Source of the DNA: Sphingomonas jaspsi DSM 18422
GTDB lineage: Bacteria; Pseudomonadota; Alphaproteobacteria; Sphingomonadales; Sphingomonadaceae
DNA: 64,000 bases
Assembly: GCF_000585415.1 (NCBI RefSeq)
Contig: NZ_KK073876.1
Span: forward strand, 1,733,810 to 1,797,809
Direction of reading: 5' to 3'
In this document: positions 19,891-27,717 of the stretch, one piece after another
How the letters are laid out: every line of letters starts with the position of its first letter
How positions within the stretch are numbered: the first letter of the stretch is position 1
Notes under the pieces: generated by a model
Seen by the model: only the letters and a program-made list of their open reading frames with translations
What the model was told of the DNA's origin: nothing
The model's database searches: none
Position numbers and translations under genes: made by a program

Positions 19891-19923
19891 CCATATGGCG
19901 AGCCGCGCCCCAACGCGCAAGCC

Positions 19924-20256
19924 TTATCGGTCGAGATTATAGGCGCCGCCCGGCATCCGGACCGTCAACTGTTCAAGCTCGTTCGTGAGCGTAATCTGGC
20001 AGGCAAGGCGCGACGTGCGGCTGACATGGGCGGCAAGGTCGAGCAGATCGTCTTCCTCTTCGCTGGCCGGCGGCAACCGTCCGAAATCATCCCTGTCGAC
20101 GATGATGTGGCAGGTCGAGCAGGCCATTGAGCCTTCACACGCGCCTTCTAGCGGCTGGCCATTGGCTTGGGCGACATCGAGCAGGTTGGCCCCGGCTGCA
20201 GCCACGACCTCCCGATCGAGCGAGCCGTCCTCTTTCAAAAATCGGACAAGGGTCAT
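19924..20256 (-). CDS. fdx: 2Fe-2S ferredoxin (adrenodoxin/ISC type)
   Basis: The 110-residue protein has the vertebrate-type 2Fe-2S ligand pattern: ACEGSMACSTCHI (three cysteines) and a fourth in SRLACQITL. The preceding LLDVAQANGQPLEG and the C-terminal acidic region are typical of adrenodoxin-like electron donors used in Fe-S cluster assembly. It overlaps the upstream cysteine desulfurase by four bases, supporting a sulfur or Fe-S role. Confidence 0.93.
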   Translation of the reverse strand: MTLVRFLKEDGSLDREVVAAAGANLLDVAQANGQPLEGACEGSMACSTCHIIVDRDDFGRLPPASEEEDDLLDLAAHVSRTSRLACQITLTNELEQLTVRMPGGAYNLDR

Positions 20257-21365
20257 GCCGAATATTGCCTTTGCAGGAGCGCCGCCTCGTTAATGTGCCT
20301 GCAGGCTGAGGCAAGCTCCGCTTCGCCCGTATACCGGCCGAAACCGAGCCGGATCGAACTGCGCGCTTGGCGGTCGGAAAGACCGATCGCGCGGAGAACA
20401 TGGCTTGGGCGCCCCGAACCCGACGCGCAGGCCGAACCCAGCGAAAAGGCGATATTTCGCAGGTCGGCCATCAAGCGGGCGCCGTCCAAACCGTCGCGGC
20501 GGAGGTTGAGGTTTCCATGATAACGCGCCGCAGCGCTGCCGTTGATTTCCCAATCTGCACCGAAGGTTGACAGCGCAACTTCCCATAACTTCTCGACATG
20601 GGCTTGATCCCCCGCCGACCGCATCTCGGCCAATCTCGCGGCTTCGCCGAACCCGGCGCAAAGCGCCGGCGACAGCGTTCCGCTACGCAAACCTTGTTCC
20701 TGGCCGCCGCCATACAACAACGGCCGCGGCTCGAAGCCCTTGCGAATCCACAGGCCGCCTATCCCCTTCGGCCCATAAATCTTGTGGGCCGACAGGGCGA
20801 TGAGGTCTGGACCCTGCGGGATCGCAACACGGCCGAAGGCCTGAACCGCGTCGCACAGCATGGGCGCATGGTGACGGTGCGCGAGTGCGGTCAGCTCGGC
20901 GATCGGCTGAATGACGCCAATCTCATTGTTGACCAGCATGGCCGCCACCAAGGCGGTCTGGTCGTCGATCGCCTCGGCGGCCGCATCCAGATCGATCAGC
21001 CCGTCCCCGCCGACGGGCAGTCGCACGACCCTGTAGCCCCGCCCTTCCAGCCATTCGCAGGTGTCTAGAACGGCGGCATGTTCGGTCGATATCGTAACGA
21101 TTTTGCGCCGTTCGCTCCGCTCCAGCGTGCCGGCGATTGCCCAATTGAGCGCCTCGGTCGCGCCGCTTGTGAAGACGAAACGGCCCTCGTCAAGGCCGAG
21201 CGCGGTAAGGATCTGGTCCCGCGCATGTTCGATCGCCGCGGCCGCTTCCCGACCCCATTTCGACGGGCTATGAGGGTTGGCGAATTTTTCCTCGGCCCAA
21301 GGTCGCATAACTGCGACCACTTCCGGCGCCACCGGCGTGGTGGCCTGGTAGTCGAGGTAAATCAT
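20253..21365 (-). CDS. cysteine desulfurase (NifS/IscS family), copy 1
   Basis: Cysteine desulfurases use PLP to take sulfur from cysteine and pass it on as a persulfide. This 370-residue protein shows YLDYQATTPV, FTSGATEALNWA, TEHAAVLD, the PLP Lys in SAHKIYGPKG, and the catalytic-Cys loop GSACASGSGRPSHVL. It overlaps the second desulfurase gene upstream and the ferredoxin gene downstream by four bases each, making a tight three-gene operon. No IscU or Suf scaffold gene is present in this window. Confidence 0.93.
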   Translation of the reverse strand: MIYLDYQATTPVAPEVVAVMRPWAEEKFANPHSPSKWGREAAAAIEHARDQILTALGLDEGRFVFTSGATEALNWAIAGTLERSERRKIVTISTEHAAVLDTCEWLEGRGYRVVRLPVGGDGLIDLDAAAEAIDDQTALVAAMLVNNEIGVIQPIAELTALAHRHHAPMLCDAVQAFGRVAIPQGPDLIALSAHKIYGPKGIGGLWIRKGFEPRPLLYGGGQEQGLRSGTLSPALCAGFGEAARLAEMRSAGDQAHVEKLWEVALSTFGADWEINGSAAARYHGNLNLRRDGLDGARLMADLRNIAFSLGSACASGSGRPSHVLRAIGLSDRQARSSIRLGFGRYTGEAELASACRHINEAALLQRQYSA

Positions 21366-22438
21366 GCCGCCCGGCTGGCGAGCGTCCGTTGGGCGATCTT
21401 GCCGAATTCGGCCAGGAACGCATCCACATCGGCTTCGCTTGTGTCAGGACCGAAGCTGAGCCTCAGGAAGCCGGCCGACACATCGTCGGGCAGGTTCATC
21501 GCCGCCAAGACGTGGCTGGCCTTGGCCTTCCCAGACGAACAGGCGCTGCCGGCGGAAACCGCAATGCCGGCAAGGTCCAGTTGCACAAGCATCGACGCGC
21601 TGGTGCCGCCCGGTAGCGCGATTGCGCCGATGGTCGGGACGCGCGGTGCAGCTTCGGCAATGATAATGCCGCCCGCCTGCTTTACGCCTTGCTCAAGCCT
21701 TTCCCTGAGCGCCGACATCCGGTCCATATTGTAAGGCTTGGCAGCAAGTGCGGCGGCGAAGCTCAGCGCCGACGGCATATCCTGCGTCCCGCGCCGATAG
21801 CCCTTTTCCTGCCCGCCACCGCAGGCCCGGAGGGTTGCGAGATCCTTGACCAGCAACGCACCGATACCCGGCGGCCCGCCGAGCTTGTGAGCGCAGATGG
21901 CGATGAAGTCGGCATCGGGCAGCGGCAGCTTGGATGCGCCTTGCGCGCAGTCCGCGAGTAGCAGCGATCCCGATTCGCGGATCATCGGGTAGAAACGGTC
22001 GAGCGGCTGAATGAGCCCGGTCTCATTGTTGACTTGCTGGATCGCGACGAGCGACGGCCCGCGGGACAGTACGTCGACAAGAGCGACCTCGTCGATCAGT
22101 CCGTTGCGGTCGACCGGCAGGACGATCGAATCCGACCCCATGGCGTGCGGTAGGATGGCATGTTCGGTCGCACCATATGTACGCCCGGCCGGTGTGGCGC
22201 AGCGCCCTACAATTTCGACGGATTCAGACGCGCCGCTGGTGAAGATGACGTCATGCCGCCAGCCCAGCGCCTGACGGATCGTCTCGCGGGCTTCTTCGAG
22301 CAACGCCCGCGAACCCCGCCCTTCGGCGTGCGGCGAATTGGGATTTCCCCAATGCTCGAACCCTCGCGTCATCGCCTCTTTCGCAGCCGCGATCACCGGA
22401 GTGGTCGATGCATGATCGAGATAGATGCGCGTCGTCAT
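21362..22438 (-). CDS. cysteine desulfurase (NifS/IscS family), copy 2
   Basis: The 358-residue protein is a diverged paralogue of the next gene. It keeps YLDHASTTPV, FTSGASESVEI, ATEHAILPHA, the PLP Lys in ICAHKLGGPPG, and the catalytic-Cys loop SAGSACSSGKAKASHVL, so it should be active. It is shorter and less similar to classical IscS than copy 1, particularly around the PLP site. It heads the desulfurase-desulfurase-ferredoxin operon and is divergent from an alpha/beta hydrolase gene that is often found beside Fe-S genes in alphaproteobacteria. Confidence 0.9.
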   Translation of the reverse strand: MTTRIYLDHASTTPVIAAAKEAMTRGFEHWGNPNSPHAEGRGSRALLEEARETIRQALGWRHDVIFTSGASESVEIVGRCATPAGRTYGATEHAILPHAMGSDSIVLPVDRNGLIDEVALVDVLSRGPSLVAIQQVNNETGLIQPLDRFYPMIRESGSLLLADCAQGASKLPLPDADFIAICAHKLGGPPGIGALLVKDLATLRACGGGQEKGYRRGTQDMPSALSFAAALAAKPYNMDRMSALRERLEQGVKQAGGIIIAEAAPRVPTIGAIALPGGTSASMLVQLDLAGIAVSAGSACSSGKAKASHVLAAMNLPDDVSAGFLRLSFGPDTSEADVDAFLAEFGKIAQRTLASRAA

Positions 22439-22549
22439 GGTCGTGTGGAATCCCGCCGTTGCTTAAGCTTTCACCAGCCCTATATAGGAGCCGCCGCCGG
22501 GGTGCACCCCGCGGCACGTCTTTTTCGCCCTAGCGCCAAGCGAGCATCC

Positions 22550-23206
22550 ATGCCCGAAGTCATTTTTCCCGGACCAGAAGGTCGCCTTGAAGGCCGTTTC
22601 AGCCCTGGTCCGCGCCCGCGTGCGCCCGTTGCGCTGATCCTTCACAGCCACCCGCAGGCCGGCGGCACGATGAACAACAAGATCGTGCAGCTTCTCTACA
22701 AGGACTTCGTGCGCCGCGGTTTTGCCGTGCTGCGCTTCAATTTCCGCGGCGTCGGCAAGAGCCAAGGTACGTTCGACAATGGCATCGGCGAACTGTCGGA
22801 TGCCGCCAGCGCGCTCGACTGGGTGCAACAGATCCATCCGGAAGCGGAAGTGACCTGGGTCGCCGGCGTCAGCTTCGGCGCGTGGATCGGCATGCAGCTG
22901 CTCATGCGCCGTCCGGAAATTCGCGGGTTCATCAGCATCGCGCCGCCGGCCAACATGTATGATTTCAGCTTCCTCGCCCCCTGCCCCGCCTCAGGCATCA
23001 TCATCCAGGGCGACAGCGATGAAGTGGTGACCCCGGGCGCGGTGCAAAAGCTGGTCGAAAAGCTGCGCACCCAGCGGCATATCACCATCGCCCACGACAC
23101 CATTCCGGGCGCAAACCACTTCTTCGCCAACGAGCTCGACCTGTTGATGAAAAGCGTGGACGACTATCTCGACTTCCGCCTGGACCCAAGCTGCCCGATC
23201 CGTTGA
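22550..23206 (+). CDS. alpha/beta hydrolase
   Basis: The 218-residue protein has a compact alpha/beta-hydrolase fold (COG2945-like). The oxyanion region is ILHSHPQAGG, RFNFRGVGKSQG follows, the nucleophile is in GVSFGAWIG, the acid is in GDSDEVVTP and the His is in PGANHFF. The catalytic triad is therefore complete. The substrate is unknown. It is divergent from the cysteine desulfurase operon. Confidence 0.9.
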   Translation: MPEVIFPGPEGRLEGRFSPGPRPRAPVALILHSHPQAGGTMNNKIVQLLYKDFVRRGFAVLRFNFRGVGKSQGTFDNGIGELSDAASALDWVQQIHPEAEVTWVAGVSFGAWIGMQLLMRRPEIRGFISIAPPANMYDFSFLAPCPASGIIIQGDSDEVVTPGAVQKLVEKLRTQRHITIAHDTIPGANHFFANELDLLMKSVDDYLDFRLDPSCPIR

Positions 23207-23210
23207 GGAC

Positions 23211-23378
23211 CTAAAGCGTCCAGATCAGGACGTTTCCGACGAACACGATTGCGCAGGCAATCATCAAAAGGCCGCGCTGCCGGGTTTCAGCAGCGCGCGC
23301 TTGGCGAATGCCGAACACCAAGAGCAGGATCGCCGCAATCATCGTCAGGGCTAGCGCCGCCGACCCGAAATTCGCCAA
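23211..23378 (-). CDS. small two-helix membrane protein (55 residues)
   Basis: This short frame reads from a TTG at 23378 to TAG at 23211-23213 and fills the gap after the hydrolase gene. Translation begins with ANFGSAALALTMIAAILLLV and ends AIVFVGNVLIWTL. It has two hydrophobic helices separated by a basic turn (GIRQARAAETRQRG). GGGA lies about 8 bases before the TTG. I do not recognise a family. The positive-inside charge pattern and the tight fit between genes make it likely real. Confidence 0.68.
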   Translation of the reverse strand: MANFGSAALALTMIAAILLLVFGIRQARAAETRQRGLLMIACAIVFVGNVLIWTL

Positions 23379-23417
23379 TTTTCGTCCCTTTCACGCCTTT
23401 TTAACCTTGGCGGGTCC

Positions 23418-23684
23418 ATGCTCCGCGCCATGCAGGAAGTCCAGCAGCAACAGGCCCGACTTGAAGAGGCGTTCGACCGGATCGAGGGGACGATCCTGCC
23501 ATGCATCGCCATGATGCTCGACACCTTGCTCGATGCGTCGGCGAATCTGTCGGAACTCGACCCAAAGGCCCTTGCCGCCGAACTCCGCACGCTCGCCGCC
23601 GAACTCGAAGAACTCACACGCACGGTCGAGCGGAGCAGCCCGCTTCATCTCGAACCCGGCGAATATCGGGTCGCCCGCGCCTAA
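23418..23684 (+). CDS. small helical hypothetical protein (88 residues)
   Basis: The protein is almost entirely predicted helix, rich in Gln, Glu and Leu (MQEVQQQQARLEEAFDRIEG), and looks like a short coiled coil; no family is recognised. Third codon positions are strongly G or C, as in the neighbouring genes, and the frame ends exactly at the end of the convergent threonine ammonia-lyase gene (4-base overlap). Overlapping minus-strand frames lack this codon pattern. Confidence 0.6.
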   Translation: MLRAMQEVQQQQARLEEAFDRIEGTILPCIAMMLDTLLDASANLSELDPKALAAELRTLAAELEELTRTVERSSPLHLEPGEYRVARA

Positions 23685-24649
23685 CGCACCAGCTTCGAAT
23701 GCAAGTCAGGGTCGATGTTGCCGCCCGACAGGATGGCGACCGTCTCCGGCACGATCTCGACCTTCTCCGCCAGCAACGCAGCCAGCGCCACCGCGCCGCC
23801 GGGCTCCACGACGAGCCGATGCTCGAACCATGCCCAGCGCACGGCATCGACAACTTCCATTTCGCTTACGGAAACAGCGTCGGCACCGCGGTTGTGAAGA
23901 ATATCGAAGGTGATGGGCGACACCAAGGGAGTCTGCAAGGCATCGCAGAGCGTTGCAGGCGCAGTCTTGGCCACCGGGACGATGTGCCCACAATCTAACG
24001 ATGCCCTCATATCGTCCCAGCCTTGCGGCTCCACGATGGTGATCGCCGCCTCGGGACAGGCCAATGCGATGCCTGCGCTTAACCCTCCGCCTCCGCAGCA
24101 TATGACAATCCGCTGTGCCGCGCCGGCGTTTGCTTCCGCTAGCTGGGTTTGGAGTTCCAGCCCGACCGTTCCCTGACCGGCAACAATATGCGGATCGTCG
24201 AAACTCGGGACGACGACCGACCCATGGTCGGCCGCGATGCGTTCGGCTAAAGCGACGCGATCTTCCGTCCTGCGATCGTACAGCACCACGTCAGCGCCCT
24301 GAGCTCGAGTGCCCTCGATTTTCTTGATGGGCGCGTCCGACGGCATCACGATGATGGCCTTGATGCTCAGCCGCGCGGCGGCGATGGCGACGCCCTGCGC
24401 ATGGTTCCCCGATGAAAAGGCCACCACTCCGCGCCGGCGTTCATCCTCGCTCAATTGCAACAAGCGGTTGGTCGCGCCGCGTAGCTTGAAGGCGCCGCCC
24501 GTCTGTAGCGATTCGCATTTCAGCCACACCCTGTGGCCGCGAATCTCTGCCTCGATCAGCGGCGTGCGCACGATGTCGTCGGCAATGCGTTTCGCTGCCG
24601 CCAGAACATCATCCCGCGTCACTTGTGGATAATCGGCCAAGTCCTTCAC
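23681..24649 (-). CDS. threonine ammonia-lyase / serine-threonine dehydratase
   Basis: This PLP enzyme deaminates threonine to 2-oxobutanoate, and probably also serine. The 322-residue protein has the PLP Lys in GGAFKLRGA, SSGNHAQG, and the phosphate-binding CGGGGL loop. It lacks the C-terminal ACT-like regulatory domain of biosynthetic IlvA and is the size of the catabolic TdcB and serine racemase group. Which reaction dominates cannot be told from the sequence. The start is a GTG at 24649. Confidence 0.9.
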   Translation of the reverse strand: MKDLADYPQVTRDDVLAAAKRIADDIVRTPLIEAEIRGHRVWLKCESLQTGGAFKLRGATNRLLQLSEDERRRGVVAFSSGNHAQGVAIAAARLSIKAIIVMPSDAPIKKIEGTRAQGADVVLYDRRTEDRVALAERIAADHGSVVVPSFDDPHIVAGQGTVGLELQTQLAEANAGAAQRIVICCGGGGLSAGIALACPEAAITIVEPQGWDDMRASLDCGHIVPVAKTAPATLCDALQTPLVSPITFDILHNRGADAVSVSEMEVVDAVRWAWFEHRLVVEPGGAVALAALLAEKVEIVPETVAILSGGNIDPDLHSKLVR

Positions 24650-24715
24650 CTTTCACGACATTCGCCGAACCGCACCCTGTGTGCGATCAGCCACAGCCTA
24701 AGGGTCCAAAAATTC

Positions 24716-24744
24716 TTTACATGGGGGGACCCCACCCATATATC
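24716..24744 (+). promoter_or_regulatory. candidate sigma-70 promoter for the polyamine operon
   Basis: TTTACA (24716-24721) and TATATC (24739-24744) are 17 bases apart, a reasonable housekeeping promoter. It would start a leader of about 70 bases before ornithine decarboxylase. Confidence 0.45.
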
Positions 24745-24817
24745 GCGCTTCCGCTGCCCCATGGGACTTCCAACCGCAAGGCAGCTTAAACCTGTCGCAC
24801 TATCCGTTGGAGGTCCC
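24721..24817 (+). promoter_or_regulatory. structured leader of ornithine decarboxylase (speF-like RNA element)
   Basis: GGGACTTCCAAC (24763-24774) pairs over 12 positions, with one G-U, with GTTGGAGGTCCC (24806-24817). The 3' arm contains the GGAGG Shine-Dalgarno of the decarboxylase (start TTG 24823). Just upstream ATGGGG (24721-24726) can pair with CCCCAT (24757-24762), which abuts the first helix. A conserved RNA named speF is known upstream of ornithine decarboxylase genes in alphaproteobacteria, and position and form agree. Assignment to that motif is from memory, without a covariance search. Confidence 0.6.
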
Positions 24818-24822
24818 TTGAG

Positions 24823-26010
24823 TTGTACAAGCATCATAGCGCGCTGGGGCTAGTTTCGGCCCTCCGACCGGTCCAGCCGGTCACGCTCCTCCGTCCGCAT
24901 GCCGCAACGCGTGCTGCCCGCTTCTTTGCCGAGAAGTTTCCGGGCAAGTCGCTCTATGCGGTCAAGTCGAACCCGTCGCCCGACCTGCTGCAGGTGCTGT
25001 GGAACGCGGGCGTCACCCATTATGACGTCGCCTCGCTCGGCGAAGTCCGGCTGGTTGCCCAGACCCTGCCGGAAGCGACGTTGTGCTTCATGCATCCGGT
25101 CAAGGCCGAGGAAGCCATTGCCGAAGCCTATTTCACCTATGGCGTGAAGACCTTCAGCCTCGACACGATCGAGGAGCTGGAAAAGATCATGCGCGCAACC
25201 CGCGGCGCGACCGATCTCAACCTGCTCGTGCGCCTGCGCGTTTCGTCGGATCATTCGAAACTCAGCCTCGCCTCGAAGTTCGGTGCCGACCCGGCCGAAG
25301 TGAAGCCGCTCCTCCAGGCCGTCCGCCAGGCCGCCGATGCGCTTGGCATCTGCTTCCACGTCGGCAGCCAGGCGATGAGCCCCAATGCCTATGGCGAAGC
25401 GATGGAGCGCGTCCGCGCCGCGATCGTCGAGGCTGCGGTGACCGTCGACATCGTCGACGTCGGTGGCGGCTTCCCCAGCTGGTATCCGGGCATGGAGCCC
25501 CCTGCCCTCGAAAGCTATTTCGAGGTCATCCACAACGCGTTCGAAGCGCTGCCGATCAGCTATTCCGCCGAACTGTGGTGCGAGCCGGGCCGTGCGCTGT
25601 GCGCCGAATATGCCAGCGTCCTCGTCCGCGTCGAAAAGCGCCGGGGCAACGAGCTCTACATCAACGACGGTGCCTATGGCGCGTTGTTCGATGCGGCGCA
25701 TATCGGCTGGCGCTATCCGGTCAAGCTGGTGCGCGAGCAGGCGTCCGACGTCCGTGACATGGCGTTCAGCTTCTACGGCCCGACCTGCGACGACCTCGAC
25801 CACATGACGGGTCCGTTCATGCTTCCGGGCGACGTCCAGCCGGGCGACTATATCGAGGTCGGCATGCTGGGCGCATATGGCTGCGCCATGCGTACCGGGT
25901 TCAACGGCTTCGGGGTCGAGGATCGGGTCATCGTCGATGACGAGCCGATGGCCTCGCTCTACACCGGTGCCACGGAACGCCCGGCGGCCTCGAACGTCAT
26001 CACCCTGTAG
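24823..26010 (+). CDS. ornithine decarboxylase (PLP-dependent, alanine-racemase fold)
   Basis: This enzyme makes putrescine from ornithine, the entry to polyamine synthesis; some family members also accept lysine. The 395-residue protein has the PLP Lys in YAVKSNP, the glycine loop VDVGGGFPSWYPG, CEPGRALCA, and the active-site Cys in FYGPTCDDLDHM. The start is TTG 24823 with GGAGG at 24809-24813; no ATG fits. The leader helix covers that site, so translation is probably regulated. The next gene probably uses its product. Confidence 0.92.
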   Translation: MYKHHSALGLVSALRPVQPVTLLRPHAATRAARFFAEKFPGKSLYAVKSNPSPDLLQVLWNAGVTHYDVASLGEVRLVAQTLPEATLCFMHPVKAEEAIAEAYFTYGVKTFSLDTIEELEKIMRATRGATDLNLLVRLRVSSDHSKLSLASKFGADPAEVKPLLQAVRQAADALGICFHVGSQAMSPNAYGEAMERVRAAIVEAAVTVDIVDVGGGFPSWYPGMEPPALESYFEVIHNAFEALPISYSAELWCEPGRALCAEYASVLVRVEKRRGNELYINDGAYGALFDAAHIGWRYPVKLVREQASDVRDMAFSFYGPTCDDLDHMTGPFMLPGDVQPGDYIEVGMLGAYGCAMRTGFNGFGVEDRVIVDDEPMASLYTGATERPAASNVITL

Positions 26011-26028
26011 CGTTTTTAGACCTTGATC

Positions 26029-26056
26029 GCGGCGTCCTGCGGGTGCAGGGCGCCGC
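26029..26056 (+). other. strong intercistronic hairpin
   Basis: GCGGCGTCCTGC (26029-26040) pairs with GCAGGGCGCCGC (26045-26056) over 12 positions with one T-G, closing a GGGT tetraloop. There is no T-run after it. It lies between ornithine decarboxylase and the deoxyhypusine-synthase-like gene and could stabilise or partly terminate the transcript, setting different levels for the two enzymes. Confidence 0.65.
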
Positions 26057-26113
26057 AATCGCTCATCTGTCGCGCCTGCGAACCCGCGGGCCGCGCGATA
26101 TTTGGAGTAGACT

Positions 26114-27196
26114 ATGACCACCGACACGCTGAACAAGGTTCAGGACGAAAGCCTCATCAACGACACGCGCAAGCGCGAACTGCTTTCGACCGAGATCGAG
26201 CATATCGACATCACCTCGTTCGACGCGCGCCCGATCATCGACGCGATGGGCAAGATGAGCTTCACCAGCCGCGACACCTCGCGCGCGGCGGGCCTTTACA
26301 ACCAGATGCTGGCCGACAAGGATTGCTCGGTCATCCTCGTCATCGCGGGTTCGACCTCGGCCGGCGGCTGCATGGATCTCTACACCGAGCTGGTGAAAAA
26401 CAACATGGTCGACGCCATCGTCGCCACCGGCGCGACCATCGTCGACATGGATTTCTTCGAAGCGCTTGGCCACAAGCACTATCAGGCGAACGAAATCCCC
26501 GACGACGACACGCTGCGGTCGCTCTACATCGACCGCATCTACGACACCTACATCGACGAAATCGCGCTGCAGGATTGCGACCACACCATCGGCAAGATCG
26601 CCGACAGCCTGGAACCGCGCCCCTATTCGTCGCGCGCCTTCATCAAGGAGATGGGCAAGTGGCTGGCCGACGGCAACGCCAAGAAGCCGAACAGCCTGGT
26701 CCAGACCGCCTACGAACATGACGTGCCGATCTTCTGTCCGGCCTTCGTCGACAGCTCGGCCGGCTTCGGTCTCGTCAAGCACCAGGTCGACGCGATGAAG
26801 CGTGGCGGTCATTACATGGTGCTCGACGCCATCGCCGATTTCCGCGAACTGACCGACATCAAGATCAAGGCGGGCACCACGGGCCTGCTGATGATCGGCG
26901 GCGGCGTGCCCAAGAACTTCACCCAGGACACGGTCGTCTGCGCCGAAATCCTCGGCCACGACGACGTCGAAGTGCACAAGTATGCGGTTCAGATCACCGT
27001 CGCCGACGTCCGCGACGGCGCCTGCTCGTCGTCGACGCTCCAGGAAGCCGCTTCCTGGGGCAAGGTGTCGACCGCGCTCGAACAGATGGTCTATGCCGAA
27101 GCGACCTCGGTGCTGCCGCTGATCGCCAGCGATGCTTACCACCGCGGCGCATGGAAGACCCGCGAGAAGCGGGCCTTCGCCAAGATGTTCGACTAA
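26114..27196 (+). CDS. deoxyhypusine synthase-like protein (probable homospermidine synthase)
   Basis: The 360-residue protein belongs to the deoxyhypusine synthase fold family, which transfers an aminobutyl group from spermidine using NAD. It keeps the active-site Lys region (MIGGGVPKNF), the NAD-binding segments SAGGCMDLY and VATGATIVDMDFFEALG, and the C-terminal SWGKV. Bacteria lack eIF5A, so bacterial members are thought to work on polyamines, for example forming homospermidine from putrescine. Its place directly after ornithine decarboxylase supports that. Product specificity is inference. Confidence 0.85.
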   Translation: MTTDTLNKVQDESLINDTRKRELLSTEIEHIDITSFDARPIIDAMGKMSFTSRDTSRAAGLYNQMLADKDCSVILVIAGSTSAGGCMDLYTELVKNNMVDAIVATGATIVDMDFFEALGHKHYQANEIPDDDTLRSLYIDRIYDTYIDEIALQDCDHTIGKIADSLEPRPYSSRAFIKEMGKWLADGNAKKPNSLVQTAYEHDVPIFCPAFVDSSAGFGLVKHQVDAMKRGGHYMVLDAIADFRELTDIKIKAGTTGLLMIGGGVPKNFTQDTVVCAEILGHDDVEVHKYAVQITVADVRDGACSSSTLQEAASWGKVSTALEQMVYAEATSVLPLIASDAYHRGAWKTREKRAFAKMFD

Positions 27197-27206
27197 GCAA
27201 AACAAA

Positions 27207-27231
27207 CGAACGGTTGCGTTTCGCTACCGTT
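27207..27231 (+). promoter_or_regulatory. near-consensus EcfG-type stress promoter
   Basis: CGAAC (27207-27211) and CGTT (27228-27231) are separated by 16 bases, one mismatch from GGAAC-N16-CGTT. It lies in the gap between the polyamine gene and the first MAPEG gene, with a predicted start near 27238, only a few bases before the leader hairpin. Confidence 0.45.
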
Positions 27232-27241
27232 ACGGCATGGT

Positions 27242-27274
27242 GCCCCCTCTACAGCAATGTGGAGGGGGCTTTTT
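27242..27274 (+). terminator. terminator-like hairpin containing the ribosome binding site of the next gene
   Basis: GCCCCCTCTACA (27242-27253) pairs with TGTGGAGGGGGC (27258-27269) over 12 positions with one G-U around a GCAA loop, followed by TTTTT (27270-27274). It has the form of an intrinsic terminator for the polyamine operon. Its 3' arm also holds the only good Shine-Dalgarno (GGAGG at 27261-27265) for the MAPEG gene starting at 27276, so it may act as an attenuator or translation block. Confidence 0.75.
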
Positions 27275-27275
27275 C

Positions 27276-27707
27276 ATGGGACATCACCCGCTCGTCGGAC
27301 CTGTCGTGGCGTTGCTCGCGTGGTCCATCGTCATGCTCATCTGGGTCTACACCACCCGCATTCCCGCGATGGTGGCGGCTGGCGTCGACCTGAAGAACCG
27401 GGTTGGCGGCGGTGGTAGCGATCTCGACAAGGTCCTGCCGCCCAAGGTCCAGTGGAAGTCGCACAACTATAATCACCTGATGGAACAGCCGACGCTGTTT
27501 TACGCCGCATGTTTCGCGCTGATGGCGCTGGCGGCCGAAACCCCTGCCGCCATCTACGCGGCGTGGGGTTATGTGGGTCTTCGCGTTGTGCACAGCCTGA
27601 TCCAGTCGATCAGCAATCGCATACGCTACCGCTTCCTGGTCTTCATGCTCGCCTCGCTATGCCTGATTTTGCTTGTCGGGCTGGCCGTCATTGCCGCGCT
27701 TCGCTGA
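27276..27707 (+). CDS. MAPEG family membrane protein, copy 1
   Basis: The 143-residue protein has four hydrophobic helices and the MAPEG pattern: an N-terminal PLVGPVVALLAW helix, NYNHLMEQPTLFYA (the family's E-P-F core) and RVVHSLIQ. MAPEG proteins in eukaryotes are microsomal glutathione transferases or eicosanoid enzymes; bacterial roles are mostly unknown. I chose ATG 27276. A longer frame upstream would run through the hairpin. It is followed by a paralogue. Confidence 0.88.
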   Translation: MGHHPLVGPVVALLAWSIVMLIWVYTTRIPAMVAAGVDLKNRVGGGGSDLDKVLPPKVQWKSHNYNHLMEQPTLFYAACFALMALAAETPAAIYAAWGYVGLRVVHSLIQSISNRIRYRFLVFMLASLCLILLVGLAVIAALR

Positions 27708-27717
27708 GGAGATTTTT

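Noticed and set aside
23351..23648. Minus-strand frames overlapping the 88-residue plus-strand gene.
   Set aside because: The plus-strand frame has the high third-position GC typical of this genome; the minus frames do not, and one is a Ser/Arg-rich shadow.
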